Source of the DNA: Balanoglossus misakiensis
Lineage: Eukaryota; Hemichordata
Assembly: GCA_040954595.2 (NCBI GenBank)
Contig: CM082598.2
Span: 10,230,001 to 10,294,000 of the forward strand
Length of the DNA stretch: 64,000 bases
Direction of reading: 5' to 3'
Under the pieces are notes generated by a model. It was not told the origin of the DNA. It saw nothing but the letters and a program-made list of their open reading frames with translations, and searched no databases. The first letter of the stretch is position 1; each line of letters starts with the position of its first letter. The position numbers and the translations under genes were made by a program. Shown piece by piece: positions 14,292-23,450 of the stretch.

Positions 14292-15599
14292 TTAAAGAGT
14301 TTATTACACCTATCAAAAAATATTTTTCATTGTTTGACTGTAAACTAAAATTGCATTCATGATTTGAATTCTGGTGTCGTTTTTTTTTTATTCTCGTCGA
14401 TGAATAAATGTTATCCTAATAAATGTTCACTCCTTCAAAAAACTCTCTGTCTGAACGGTCCCGTTACGTGTGACGTCATTGGGGGCTCTCCTTCGCTTTT
14501 AGTCTACAATTCATCGCATCGAGAGGCGTACATGTCGTCTACTTGACTTTTATGGCGTCAACGGTAAACACGGTCAGTGACGAGGCATTTTGTTGGGAGA
14601 GTATAAGATTCAGACAGTAGCGATGGAGAGTTTTGGGCTCTTCGTCGCTGCTTTCAAGGAAATTCCTGTCACAGCCGTATAGATTTGAACCAGCAAGGCG
14701 TGAGGTGAGGTCTCTCCTCAACCTGTTCGGGCTGGTGGGGAATCCGTCGATGTACCGAGCGAAGAAATGCCTGCAAGCGCGGGTCGAGATTCGCCAGAGT
14801 CTTCTCGAGTGGGAAATATAGATTGGTGAATAAGCATCATTTTCTGTTTGTTTGTTTTTATTTTACAATAAATATTCAGGAAGTGGTTCAGTGAAACTCA
14901 AATTTTCTCGTAGCCGATCTGCCTCCCCGATACGGAGGTCTGCGCTCGTCTGATCACCGATATATACACTAAGAACCCGGTGCGCGGCACTACGCCATGC
15001 CGACACGGTCCGTACTAAAACATCATTGCTGACATCTCAGTTGTGAAAAAAACGTAATGGGACGACAAATTTCATACATAAATATCACAGATAAACTCCC
15101 TGTTCACAAGCGACCGGTTACCCAAAACTGGCATAACACCGGTACAGTTCCATTCATCATTACCTTTACGGTGATGTAGTGACCTTTGGGCCGTTTTGTA
15201 CGAAGCGCTCCCATTTTTCTCTCAGTCCTTTGCTTTTCGGAAATCTATGTACACTATGTACACTACGGATAGTGTTTTTACAGCCCCCGACGACGCATCG
15301 TTTGATAATAATGATGGAAACGCGGGACTCTCGCTTTGGGCTAAGCTGTGCAACGATATCACTGTTTACATACTGGCAACGACTTCCCCCAATGACGTCA
15401 TGTCACGTGGTCTATACGCGGCAAATACGAATTGAGATTTTTTCTGAGGGACATGAATTTCGACGATTTTATTAATGAATCATTAATTATAGAAAACCAC
15501 AGCCAAAATATAATGTCTTGATTTGGATAAAATGGTTATTTTACTAAATGAATCTTTTACACTCAAATGAAATAAAAATAGGTGTAATAATTCCTTTAA
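14292..15599. mobile_element. 1,300-bp non-autonomous TTAA element (piggyBac-like), single copy
   Basis: The insert is 14296-15595, flanked by TTAA at 14292-14295 and 15596-15599; all other units have one TTAA here (GCTTAAACTATG). The excess length over a plain B unit is 1,304 bp, exactly insert plus 4. The ends are imperfect inverted repeats: AGAGTTTATTACACCTAT on the left and AGGAATTATTACACCTAT on the right reverse-complemented, 15 of 18 matching. The interior is more GC-rich than its surroundings, contains TGACGTCA twice (14471 and near 15394), and short open frames only. No transposase is recognisable. Confidence 0.8.
14552..14872 (+). pseudogene. Possible broken cargo or exon remnant inside the 1.3-kb element
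   Basis: An ATG at 14552 opens a frame of 22 codons that meets TAG at 14618-14620 and then continues open to TAG at 14819-14821. The second part contains Tyr-Arg-Phe-Glu-Pro and is Arg/Leu-rich. AATAAA follows at 14867-14872 and TGACGTCA lies 81 bp upstream of the ATG, an order that resembles promoter, reading frame and polyadenylation signal. I do not recognise the product. It may be the remains of a transposon gene or a captured exon, or chance. Confidence 0.3.
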
Positions 15600-18145
15600 A
15601 CTATGACTGCATTGATATACCAAGGGGAACCCCGGTAAAATGACTGAGTAACCACGGTAACATTTACCTTGGTACCGCACAGTATGCATATGAGTACAAT
15701 GTATGTGTGTTCATGTATATGCATTGTGTATGCCTATCCGAAAACTCATTTAAATGGACCATTATGTTGTACCATACTGTTGAAAAAGGGCGCTACATGT
15801 ATTGGAGCTTTAGTAATAATTGAAATACATGTAATGTGGAACAATTCTTCCTTTTTGTATACTGATTACCGCTTACTCCATGTTTACATAGTGATATGTG
15901 TAACTACTACCCTGACCTGTCCATATTTGAAGGCCCTAGTTGCCAGCGTCGCACTGCCCAGCAGAAGTGCCAAGGATTCCCAGGCCAATGTCACTATGGC
16001 AACCCAGGTCTCAAGGGGGTCAAGCATGGGTGCATTCAATGGTATGGCCTCCTCATCGACCTCGGCCCACTGGTCAAAGTAGGACGTCACACCACTCAAA
16101 ATGAAACTGGGTTCCGACAGTAGTCTTGAAGGTGAATTTTTCATTCCTTATTTTTGCAGAACATGTATTTAATGCACTTGTCACTATTGCAAAAAGTAAG
16201 CGTTCACAAAATTTATGTCCAAATGTGCAAGAATCCTGTGTTTGAGTCAAGCTGAATAGCCAGAATACATGTCAAACATAAGTCTACCACAGGGCGCCCT
16301 ACATGTCATGTGATAATTCTATGGAGATTCAACCTCATTGCTGGATATGCCATGGGCACTCAAGTGAAAAAGTTTGTAAAGGCTGCCGACAAGCACTATT
16401 ACGTACTCAACCCAGTCTATTGTCTCATTTTGATCATCGACGAATGGTATGACTTGCAACAGACATAATTATTAATGAGTATGAATTTTAATAAGCAATC
16501 TGTACTCTTATCTGGGCAGAATCCTGAGCCTGCAAACCAGATTAAATTTGACAGAAACTACATCAAAGTCGGTGCAGATTTGAGAGGTTGTTGTTGTTTT
16601 TTTACAGAGATACTTGAAGGGCTTCAAGAATTGGACGACATTTCCAAACGGAAAGTGGATATCTTGCATTATTTCACGGTAAGTTTACTCTGAAGTTTTG
16701 TCACTTTCACAGCCAAGACTTGGTTCAGTTCCAAAGCTTGAGTGACTTGGGCATTGCTTGAAGACCTGCATAAGTGTCATTTGAGAGTTCTGAATTCAAC
16801 AAAACCACTAACCAAAGTTTTCCTTAGAAACTAGGAATATTGTAAGTGAAATTCAATTGAATCATGTGGCTGTCGAACATTGGTCCCAACAATAACGACG
16901 AACACAATACGATAGAATTTTTACTCAATGACTTTCTGGCCTCATTTTCGCATCGTCTTGGAAGGGCAAATGAAAAAGGCATATCGATTATTGGTACTCC
17001 ACTTATTAGACTTTCCACTGTTTGTCAACAGCACTGCCAAGGAACTCCTGCCAGCCATCATTGATTGTCTGGATAGTAGTGCCCAGAGTGTCGTCAATGT
17101 AGCTTTACAACATCTACGCAAAACAAAACTCTTTTTTTTTTGGCCTAACTTAATATATTTGTTTATTTCAGTGCTATGAGCAATACTCCGTTGCGTTTAC
17201 TGTCAGAGATGTATCTGCAACAACTCGATTTAATTCAGAGTGTCAGAAAAAGTGACTTGCTGGTCAAGAATGCAAACAGTGTCAGTCAGAGTGTCACACA
17301 GGTGAGAGATTTTTTCTTTTTTTTTTACACACGGGTTAGACGTGGGCATTGCAGAGAGGGCAGCACCAATTTCATAAATGTGCGTAGCAGTAAATACAGA
17401 CTGCCTTTGCTTCCTTCCATATTTCATGCACACCGTGTAAGTAGACTTTACCTAATTGTGTCCCTTCTTTTCACCCAATTTTCTGTCTTTTCCTGATCTC
17501 CAACACAGACTATGGTTGCCACCATCTTGTCTGTTGTTAGGACAGCACACTGCCTTATTGTGTTGACTGTGTGCAGTTTTTGTAACCAGAGCCTCTTGTT
17601 TGACACATGCGGGTAAGACGATTGTCACCCTTTAAGTGTCTTGGTTGATATTTGTTTCAGTTCAATGTGTTGACCCACAGTTTATTGTTGACGTTGGCCG
17701 CAACAAAAGCTGGACGAAATTGCGAAAACAAAATGAATGATGCCAACATTGCGCTCCGAAAAATAGCAACATCTCATCCGACATTGTTACTCAGGTAAGC
17801 AAATAAGTATGTCCAATCACACCAAAGTATTGCAAGCTGGGCATCTATGCAAGAATTCACAAAAGGTTATCATTCCTGAATTTGACTTGCAACAGTAGTT
17901 CGATAGTTAGCCAAATTTCACTGTAACATGTCACTTGTGGTCAGTCTTGACTGGTGGAGCATGCTGGCCTGGTATGCCTTACCCATTCCAGACACCTGGT
18001 ACCACCACTTAAAAGTGGTTCAAGATGATCCTGTTGACATTATCATTCTTTCTCATATTTTTGGACATGGTAATTAGCTTACCTTGAATGATATTGATTA
18101 TTGGACCTGATTTGATGCCCTATTTATCTCATTTTCAAATTTCAG

Positions 18146-18335
18146 ACAAATGGCCATGATTTCAGCCGCTTTGAAAGGACGCGTTCATTTGACGTTTCCC
18201 GAGTTCTGATCTCGCCTCCACCGTCTCTTCTTCTCGCACATTCTCGGCTTATTGGAGTTGCTTCAACCGTACGTCTTCCAGCAGGATACAGAACTGCTAC
18301 ACACAACAATGACATCTTATTTCCACCTCATCAGG
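18146..18335 (+). pseudogene. INTS1: INTS1 exon c with internal TGA (reference unit)
   Basis: The block follows acceptor TTCAG and precedes donor GTAAGA. After one base completing an Arg codon it reads 63 codons, starting QMAMISAALKGRVHLTFPEF, then TGA, then on to HILGLLELLQPYVF and a His/Thr-rich end. From memory, human INTS1 has HLNFQEFRQQNHL followed by HVLGVLELLQPHVF in this region, which aligns without a gap and places an Arg at the TGA; a CGA to TGA change would explain it. The family is a HEAT-repeat scaffold subunit of the Integrator complex, which cleaves nascent RNA at snRNA and other Pol II genes. Confidence 0.8.
18207..18209 (+). other. Array-wide nonsense codon (TGA) in exon c
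   Basis: The codon lies 20 codons after the first full codon of exon c. The same TGA is present in all 22 units: 655, 3456, 5778, 9087, 11349, 14083, 18207, 21027, 23845, 26628, 28956, 32264, 36505, 39815, 42076, 44810, 47630, 50450, 53270, 56091, 58911 and 61730 (first base). Unit 10 differs in the codon just before it (TTG) but keeps the TGA. Because it is universal, the mutation is older than the array. Confidence 0.85.
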
Positions 18336-18437
18336 GTAAGAACTCACTACACAATTATATAGTCCTGTAGCCTTTTCATGGCCATCACAAACATTTTAAC
18401 TATTAACGCTTTTGCTTAAACTATGACTGCATTGATA

Positions 18438-18494
18438 TACCAAGGGGAACCCCGGTAAAATGACTGAGTAACCACGGTAACATTTACCTTGGTA
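18438..18494. repeat. 57-nt imperfect inverted repeat, present in every unit
   Basis: The intronic stretch starts TACCAAGG and ends CCTTGGTA, with an inner pair GGTAAAATG and CATTTACC. It could fold into a hairpin with a bulge (GGAACCCC) on the left arm. Its first copy is at 892-948. It is retained in all units with at most a few changes (unit 3 has GGTTAAATG and CCATGG). It may be a small transposon remnant; no flanking target duplication was identified. Confidence 0.5.
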
Positions 18495-18740
18495 CCGCAC
18501 AGTATGCATATGAGTACAATGTATGTGTGTTCATGTATATGCATTGTGTATGCCTATCCGAAAACTCATTTAAATGGACCATTATGTTGTACCATACTGT
18601 TGAAAAAGGGCGCTACATGTATTGGAGCTTTAGTAATAATTGAAATACATGTAATGTGGAACAATTCTTCCTTTTTGTATACTGATTACCGCTTACTCCA
18701 TGTTTACATAGTGATATGTGTAACTACTACCCTGACCTGT

Positions 18741-18951
18741 CCATATTTGAAGGCCCTAGTTGCCAGCGTCGCACTGCCCAGCAGAAGTGCCAAGGATTCC
18801 CAGGCCAATGTCACTATGGCAACCCAGGTCTCAAGGGGGTCAAGCATGGGTGCATTCAATGGTATGGCCTCCTCATCGACCTCGGCCCACTGGTCAAAGT
18901 AGGACGTCACACCACTCAAAATGAAACTGGGTTCCTACAGTAGTCTTGAAG
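18741..18951 (+). pseudogene. INTS1: INTS1 block d, Ser-rich loop with TAG (reference unit)
   Basis: The + strand frame reads PYLKALVASVALPSRSAKDS, then a Ser/Met/Thr-rich low-complexity part, TAG at 18900-18902, then DVTPLKMKLGSDSSLE up to donor GTGAAT. From memory, human INTS1 has LKSLLAGLSLPSRD, an acidic Ser-rich loop and then FTPL, the same order. The 5' splice site of the block was not found. A possible earlier donor (GTAGGA, 18899) would avoid the TAG, but then the TPL motif would be lost. In A-family units the first 23 bp of this region (18740-18762 here) are deleted, which removes PYLKALV and shifts the frame. Confidence 0.6.
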
Positions 18952-19339
18952 GTGAATTTTTCATTCCTTATTTTTGCAGAACATGTATTTAATGCACTTG
19001 TCACTATTGCAAAAAGTAAGCGTTCACAAAATTTATGTCCAAATGTGCAAGAATCCTGTGTTTGAGTCAAGCTGAATAGCCAGAATACATGTCAAACATA
19101 AGTCTACCACAGGGCGCCCTACATGTCATGTGATAATTCTATGGAGATTCAACCTCATTGCTGGATATGCCATGGGCACTCAAGTGAAAAAGTTTGTAAA
19201 GGCTGCCGACAAGCACTATTACGTACTCAACCCAGTCTATTGTCTCATTTTGATCATCGACGAATGGTATGACTTGCAACAGACATAATTATTAATGAGT
19301 ATGAATTTTAATAAGCAATCTGTACTCTTATCTGGGCAG

Positions 19340-19406
19340 AATCCTGAGCCTGCAAACCAGATTAAATTTGACAGAAACTACATCAAAGTCGGTGCAGATT
19401 TGAGAG
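19340..19406 (+). pseudogene. INTS1: INTS1 exon e0 (reference unit)
   Basis: The block follows acceptor GGGCAG and ends at a weak GTTGTT donor. It gives 22 codons plus one base, with FDRNYIKVGADLR at its end; the last base joins the first two of exon e to make Glu. The Tyr-Ile-Lys fits Tyr-Met-Lys in human INTS1 as I remember it. It is open in all units. Confidence 0.6.
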
Positions 19407-19427
19407 GTTGTTGTTGTTTTTTTACAG
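19407..19427 (+). other. Residual 20-25-nt intron-like gap between e0 and e
   Basis: The gap starts GTTGTTGTTG and ends TTTTTACAG, and joining its edges restores a Glu codon and INTS1 similarity on both sides. It is 21 nt here, 25 nt in most A-family units (extra CTGT) and 20 nt in unit 21 (60113-60132 region). This is shorter than known spliceosomal introns in animals normally are, so it is probably an intron shrunk by deletion. At 21 nt it can also be read through in frame. Confidence 0.55.
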
Positions 19428-19498
19428 AGATACTTGAAGGGCTTCAAGAATTGGACGACATTTCCAAACGGAAAGTGGATATCTTGCATTATTTCACG
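19428..19498 (+). pseudogene. INTS1: INTS1 exon e (reference unit)
   Basis: A 71-nt block between acceptor TTTACAG and donor GTAAGT. With the base carried over from e0 it encodes EILEGLQELDDISKRK and VDILHYFT. Human INTS1, from memory, has DLLEVLSDIDEMSRRRPEIL, an almost position-by-position match, which makes this one of the strongest blocks for the family call. It is open in all units that contain it (units 1-21). Confidence 0.8.
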
Positions 19499-19735
19499 GT
19501 AAGTTTACTCTGAAGTTTTGTCACTTTCACAGCCAAGACTTGGTTCAGTTCCAAAGCTTGAGTGACTTGGGCATTGCTTGAAGACCTGCATAAGTGTCAT
19601 TTGAGAGTTCTGAATTCAACAAAACCACTAACCAAAGTTTTCCTTAGAAACTAGGAATATTGTAAGTGAAATTCAATTGAATCATGTGGCTGTCGAACAT
19701 TGGTCCCAACAATAACGACGAACACAATACGATAG

Positions 19736-19939
19736 AATTTTTACTCAATGACTTTCTGGCCTCATTTTCGCATCGTCTTGGAAGGGCAAATGAAAAAGGC
19801 ATATCGATTATTGGTACTCCACTTATTAGACTTTCCACTGTTTGTCAACAGCACTGCCAAGGAACTCCTGCCAGCCATCATTGATTGTCTGGATAGTAGT
19901 GCCCAGAGTGTCGTCAATGTAGCTTTACAACATCTACGC
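19736..19939 (+). pseudogene. INTS1: INTS1 exon f, truncated at the unit junction
   Basis: The frame through 19748 includes KKAYRLLVLHLLDFPLFVN and continues to SSAQSVVNVALQHLR. This fits the INTS1 C-terminal HEAT region around NLAFSLALRSMQ and EVVQTALRNLPEY. Similarity stops after Leu/Arg at about 19936-19939; roughly 40 further residues expected in INTS1 are absent. The start is uncertain: the TAG before 19736 would be an acceptor in phase with exon e, but lacks a pyrimidine tract, and another frame (LNDFLASFSHRL) also looks family-like, so a small frameshift near 19775-19790 is possible. Confidence 0.7.
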
Positions 19940-19991
19940 AAAACAAAACTCTTTTTTTTTTGGCCTAACTTAATATATTTGTTTATTTCAG
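19940..19991 (+). other. Ancestral unit-to-unit junction
   Basis: Exon f homology ends and the sequence passes through an A-rich and a 9-T stretch into an intron end (TATTTGTTTATTTCAG) that feeds exon a. No donor GT lies between the end of exon f and this acceptor tract. Exon a is an upstream exon in gene order, so this is where one repeat of the duplicated segment was joined to the next. The T-run varies from 7 to 10 among units. Confidence 0.65.
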
Positions 19992-20121
19992 TGCTATGAG
20001 CAATACTCCGTTGCGTTTACTGTCAGAGATGTATCTGCAACAACTCGATTTAATTCAGAGTGTCAGAAAAAGTGACTTGCTGGTCAAGAATGCAAACAGT
20101 GTCAGTCAGAGTGTCACACAG
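19992..20121 (+). pseudogene. INTS1: INTS1-like exon a (reference unit)
   Basis: A 130-nt block between acceptor TTTCAG and donor GTGAGA: one carried-over base and 43 open codons, beginning AMSNTPLRLLSEMYLQQL and ending NANSVSQSVTQ. It ends in phase 0, matching the start of exon b. I cannot align it confidently to INTS1 from memory; it is assigned by phase and position upstream of b. Its second half is deleted in the short units (2-4, 10-14). Confidence 0.55.
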
Positions 20122-20480
20122 GTGAGAGATTTTTTCTTTTTTTTTTACACACGGGTTAGACGTGGGCATTGCAGAGCGGGCAGCACCAATTTCATAAATG
20201 TGCGTAGCAGTAAATACAGACTGCCTTTGCTTCCTTCCATATTTCATGCACACCGTGTAAGTAGACTTTACCTAATTTTGTCCCTTCTTTTCACCCAATT
20301 TTCTGTCTTTTCCTGATCTCCAACACAGACTATGGTTGCCACCATCTTGTCTGTTGTTAGGACAGCACACTGCCTTATTGTGTTGACTGTGTGCAGTTTT
20401 TGTAACCAGAGCCTCTTGTTTGACACATGCGGGTAAGACGATTGTCACCCTTTAAGTGTCTTGGTTGATATTTGTTTCAG

Positions 20481-20614
20481 TTCAATGTGTTGACCCACAG
20501 TTTATTGTTGACGTTGGCCGCAACAAAAGCTGGACGAAATTGCGAAAACAAAATGAATGATGCCAACATTGCGCTCCGAAAAATAGCAACATCTCATCCG
20601 ACATTGTTACTCAG
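20481..20614 (+). pseudogene. INTS1: INTS1 exon b (reference unit)
   Basis: A 134-nt block between acceptor TTTGTTTCAG and donor GTAAGC, 44 open codons plus two bases. It starts FNVLTHSLLLTLAATKAGR and ends DANIALRKIATSHPTLLL. The last part fits the INTS1 run that precedes exon c (DAN-ALRK-A--HP-LLLR in human, from memory). It is intact in all long units; short units keep only the second half. Confidence 0.75.
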
Positions 20615-20632
20615 GTAAGCAAATAAGTATGT

Positions 20633-23450
20633 CCAATCACACCAAAGTATTGCAAGCTGGGCATCTATGCAAGAATTCACAAAAGGTTATCATTCCTGAA
20701 TTTGACTTGCAACAGTAGTTCGATAGTTAGCCAAATTTCACTGTAACATGTCACTTGTGGTCAGTCTTGACTGGTGGAGCATGCTGGCCTGGTATGCCTT
20801 ACCCATTCCAGACACCTGGTACCACCACTTAAAAGTGGTTCAAGATGATCCTGTTGACATTATCATTCTTTCTCATATTTTTGGACATGGTAATTAGCTT
20901 ACCTTGAATGATATTGATTATTGGACCTGATTTGATGCCCTATTTATCTCATTTTCAAATTTCAGACAAATGGCCATGATTTCAGCCGCTTTGAAAGGAC
21001 GCGTTCATTTGACGTTTCCCGAGTTCTGATCTCGCCTCCACCGTCTCTTCTTCTCGCACATTCTCGGCTTATTGGAGTTGCTTCAACCGTACGTCTTCCA
21101 GCAGGATACAGAACTGCTACACACAACAATGACATCTTATTTCCACCTCATCAGGGTAAGAACTCACTACACAATTATATAGTCCTGTAGCCTTTTCATG
21201 GCCATCACAAACATTTTAACTATTAACGCTTTTGCTTAAACTATGACTGCATTGATATACCAAGGGGAACCCCGGTAAAATGACTGAGTAACCACGGTAA
21301 CATTTACCTTGGTACCGCACAGTATGCATATGAGTACAATGTATGTGTGTTCATGTATATGCATTGTGTATGCCTATCCGAAAACTCATTTAAATGGACC
21401 ATTATGTTGTACCATACTGTTGAAAAAGGGCGCTACATGTATTGGAGCTTTAGTAATAATTGAAATACATGTAATGTGGAACAATTCTTCCTTTTTGTAT
21501 ACTGATTACCGCTTACTCCATGTTTACATAGTGATATGTGTAACTACTACCCTGACCTGTCCATATTTGAAGGCCCTAGTTGCCAGCGTCGCACTGCCCA
21601 GCAGAAGTGCCAAGGATTCCCAGGCCAATGTCACTATGGCAACCCAGGTCTCAAGGGGGTCAAGCATGGGTGCATTCAATGGTATGGCCTCCTCATCGAC
21701 CTCGGCCCACTGGTCAAAGTAGGACGTCACACCACTCAAAATGAAACTGGGTTCCTACAGTAGTCTTGAAGGTGAATTTTTCATTCCTTATTTTTGCAGA
21801 ACATGTATTTAATGCACTTGTCACTATTGCAAAAAGTAAGCGTTCACAAAATTTATGTCCAAATGTGCAAGAATCCTGTGTTTGAGTCAAGCTGAATAGC
21901 CAGAATACATGTCAAACATAAGTCTACCACAGGGCGCCCTACATGTCATGTGATAATTCTATGGAGATTCAACCTCATTGCTGGATATGCCATGGGCACT
22001 CAAGTGAAAAAGTTTGTAAAGGCTGCCGACAAGCACTATTACGTACTCAACCCAGTCTATTGTCTCATTTTGATCATCGACGAATGGTATGACTTGCAAC
22101 AGACATAATTATTAATGAGTATGAATTTTAATAAGCAATCTGTACTCTTATCTGGGCAGAATCCTGAGCCTGCAAACCAGATTAAATTTGACAGAAACTA
22201 CATCAAAGTCGGTGCAGATTTGAGAGGTTGTTGTTGTTTTTTTACAGAGATACTTGAAGGGCTTCAAGAATTGGACGACATTTCCAAACGGAAAGTGGAT
22301 ATCTTGCATTATTTCACGGTAAGTTTACTCTGAAGTTTTGTCACTTTCACAGCCAAGACTTGGTTCAGTTCCAAAGCTTGAGTGACTTGGGCATTGCTTG
22401 AAGACCTGCATAAGTGTCATTTGAGAGTTCTGAATTCAACAAAACCACTAACCAAAGTTTTCCTTAGAAACTAGGAATATTGTAAGTGAAATTCAATTGA
22501 ATCATGTGGCTGTCGAACATTTGTCCCAACAATAACGACGAACACAATACGATAGAATTTTTACTCAATGACTTTCTGGCCTCATTTTCGCATCGTCTTG
22601 GAAGGGCAAATGAAAAAGGCATATCGATTATTGGTACTCCACTTATTAGACTTTCCACTGTTTGTCAACAGCACTGCCAAGGAACTCCTGCCAGCCATCA
22701 TTGATTGTCTGGATAGTAGTGCCCAGAGTGTCGTCAATGTAGCTTTACAACATCTACGCAAAACAAAACTCTTTTTTTTTGGCCTAACTTAATATATTTG
22801 TTTATTTCAGTGCTATGAGCAATACTCCGTTGCGTTTACTGTCAGAGATGTATCTGCAACAACTCGATTTAATTCAGAGTGTCAGAAAAAGTGACTTGCT
22901 GGTCAAGAATGCAAACAGTGTCAGTCAGAGTGTCACACAGGTGAGAGATTTTTTCTTTTTTTTTACACACGGGTTAGACGTGGGCATTGCAGAGAGGGCA
23001 GCACCAATTTCATAAATGTGCGTAGCAGTAAATACAGACTGCCTTTGCTTCCTTCCATATTTCATGCACACCGTGTAAGTAGACTTTACCTAATTTTGTC
23101 CCTTCTTTTCACCCAATTTTCTGTCTTTTCCTGATCTCCAACACAGACTATGGTTGCCACCATCTTGTCTGTTGTTAGGACAGCACACTGCCTTATTGTG
23201 TTGCCTGTGTGCAGTTTTTGTAACCAGAGCCTCTTGTTTGACACATGCGGGTAAGACGATTGTCACCCTTTAAGTGTCTTGGTTGATATTTGTTTCAGTT
23301 CAATGTGTTGACCCACAGTTTATTGTTGACGTTGGCCGCAACAAAAGCTGGACGAAATTGCGAAAACAAAATGAATGATGCCAACATTGCGCTCCGAAAA
23401 ATAGCAACATCTCATCCGACATTGTTACTCAGGTAAGCAAATAAGTATGT
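20633..23450 (+). pseudogene. INTS1: Unit 8, B-to-A recombinant INTS1 pseudogene fragment
   Basis: TGA at 21027-21029, 23-bp block present. The left part is B-family. The right part carries A-family variants: shorter T-runs near 22772 and 22953, and TTGCCTGTG near 23202 in place of TTGACTGTG. The variant ACATTTGTCCC near 22518 is shared with unit 9 only. This places a family switch inside the unit. Confidence 0.75.

Larger units (their letters stand above)
13689..17812 (+). pseudogene. INTS1: Unit 6, INTS1 pseudogene fragment (B family) with 1.3-kb insertion
   Basis: First B-family unit. TGA at 14083-14085, followed by the B version of exon c (CTCCACCGT instead of CACCACCTT). The 23-bp block in exon d is present. 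The unit is 4,124 bp because a 1,300-bp element and its 4-bp target duplication are inserted at 14296-15595. The corresponding unit 16 lacks the insertion. Confidence 0.8.
17813..20632 (+). pseudogene. INTS1: Unit 7, INTS1 pseudogene fragment (reference B-family unit)
   Basis: A plain 2,820-bp B-family unit, used here to place the coding blocks that recur in all copies. In array order they are exon c 18146-18335, block d 18741-18951, e0 19340-19406, e 19428-19498, f 19736-19939 (truncated), a 19992-20121 and b 20481-20614. Exons a, b and c chain in phase (b ends with two bases of a codon completed by the first base of c; e0 and e also share a codon). About 60 INTS1 residues expected between c and d are not recognisable. 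The nonsense codons are TGA 18207-18209 and TAG 18900-18902. Confidence 0.85.

Noticed and set aside
14633-14821. Intact small gene in the 1.3-kb element
   Set aside because: The frame from 14633 begins at TTG, and the frame from the nearest ATG is broken by TAG, so it is listed only as a possible remnant.
18146-18335. Stop codon reassignment (TGA or TAG read as an amino acid)
   Set aside because: Other blocks end in ordinary splice sites and the units also carry deletions and frameshifts, so simple pseudogene decay explains the stops.
18704-18919. Minus-strand open frame of 71-86 codons recurring in every unit opposite block d
   Set aside because: The + strand frame over the same bases gives the INTS1-like LKAL...LPSR segment and has splice sites; the minus frame has no family match or exon boundaries and recurs only because the DNA is repeated.
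18980-19015. Possible 36-nt exon after block d (acceptor TTTGCAG, donor GTAAGC)
   Set aside because: It is in phase with block d but would put exon e0 out of frame and matches nothing I recognise in INTS1. Left unannotated.
20175-20432. Two splice-like open blocks (20175-20256 and 20329-20432) between exons a and b
   Set aside because: Their phases do not chain with a or b, whereas a joins b directly in phase. They are more likely intron sequence.
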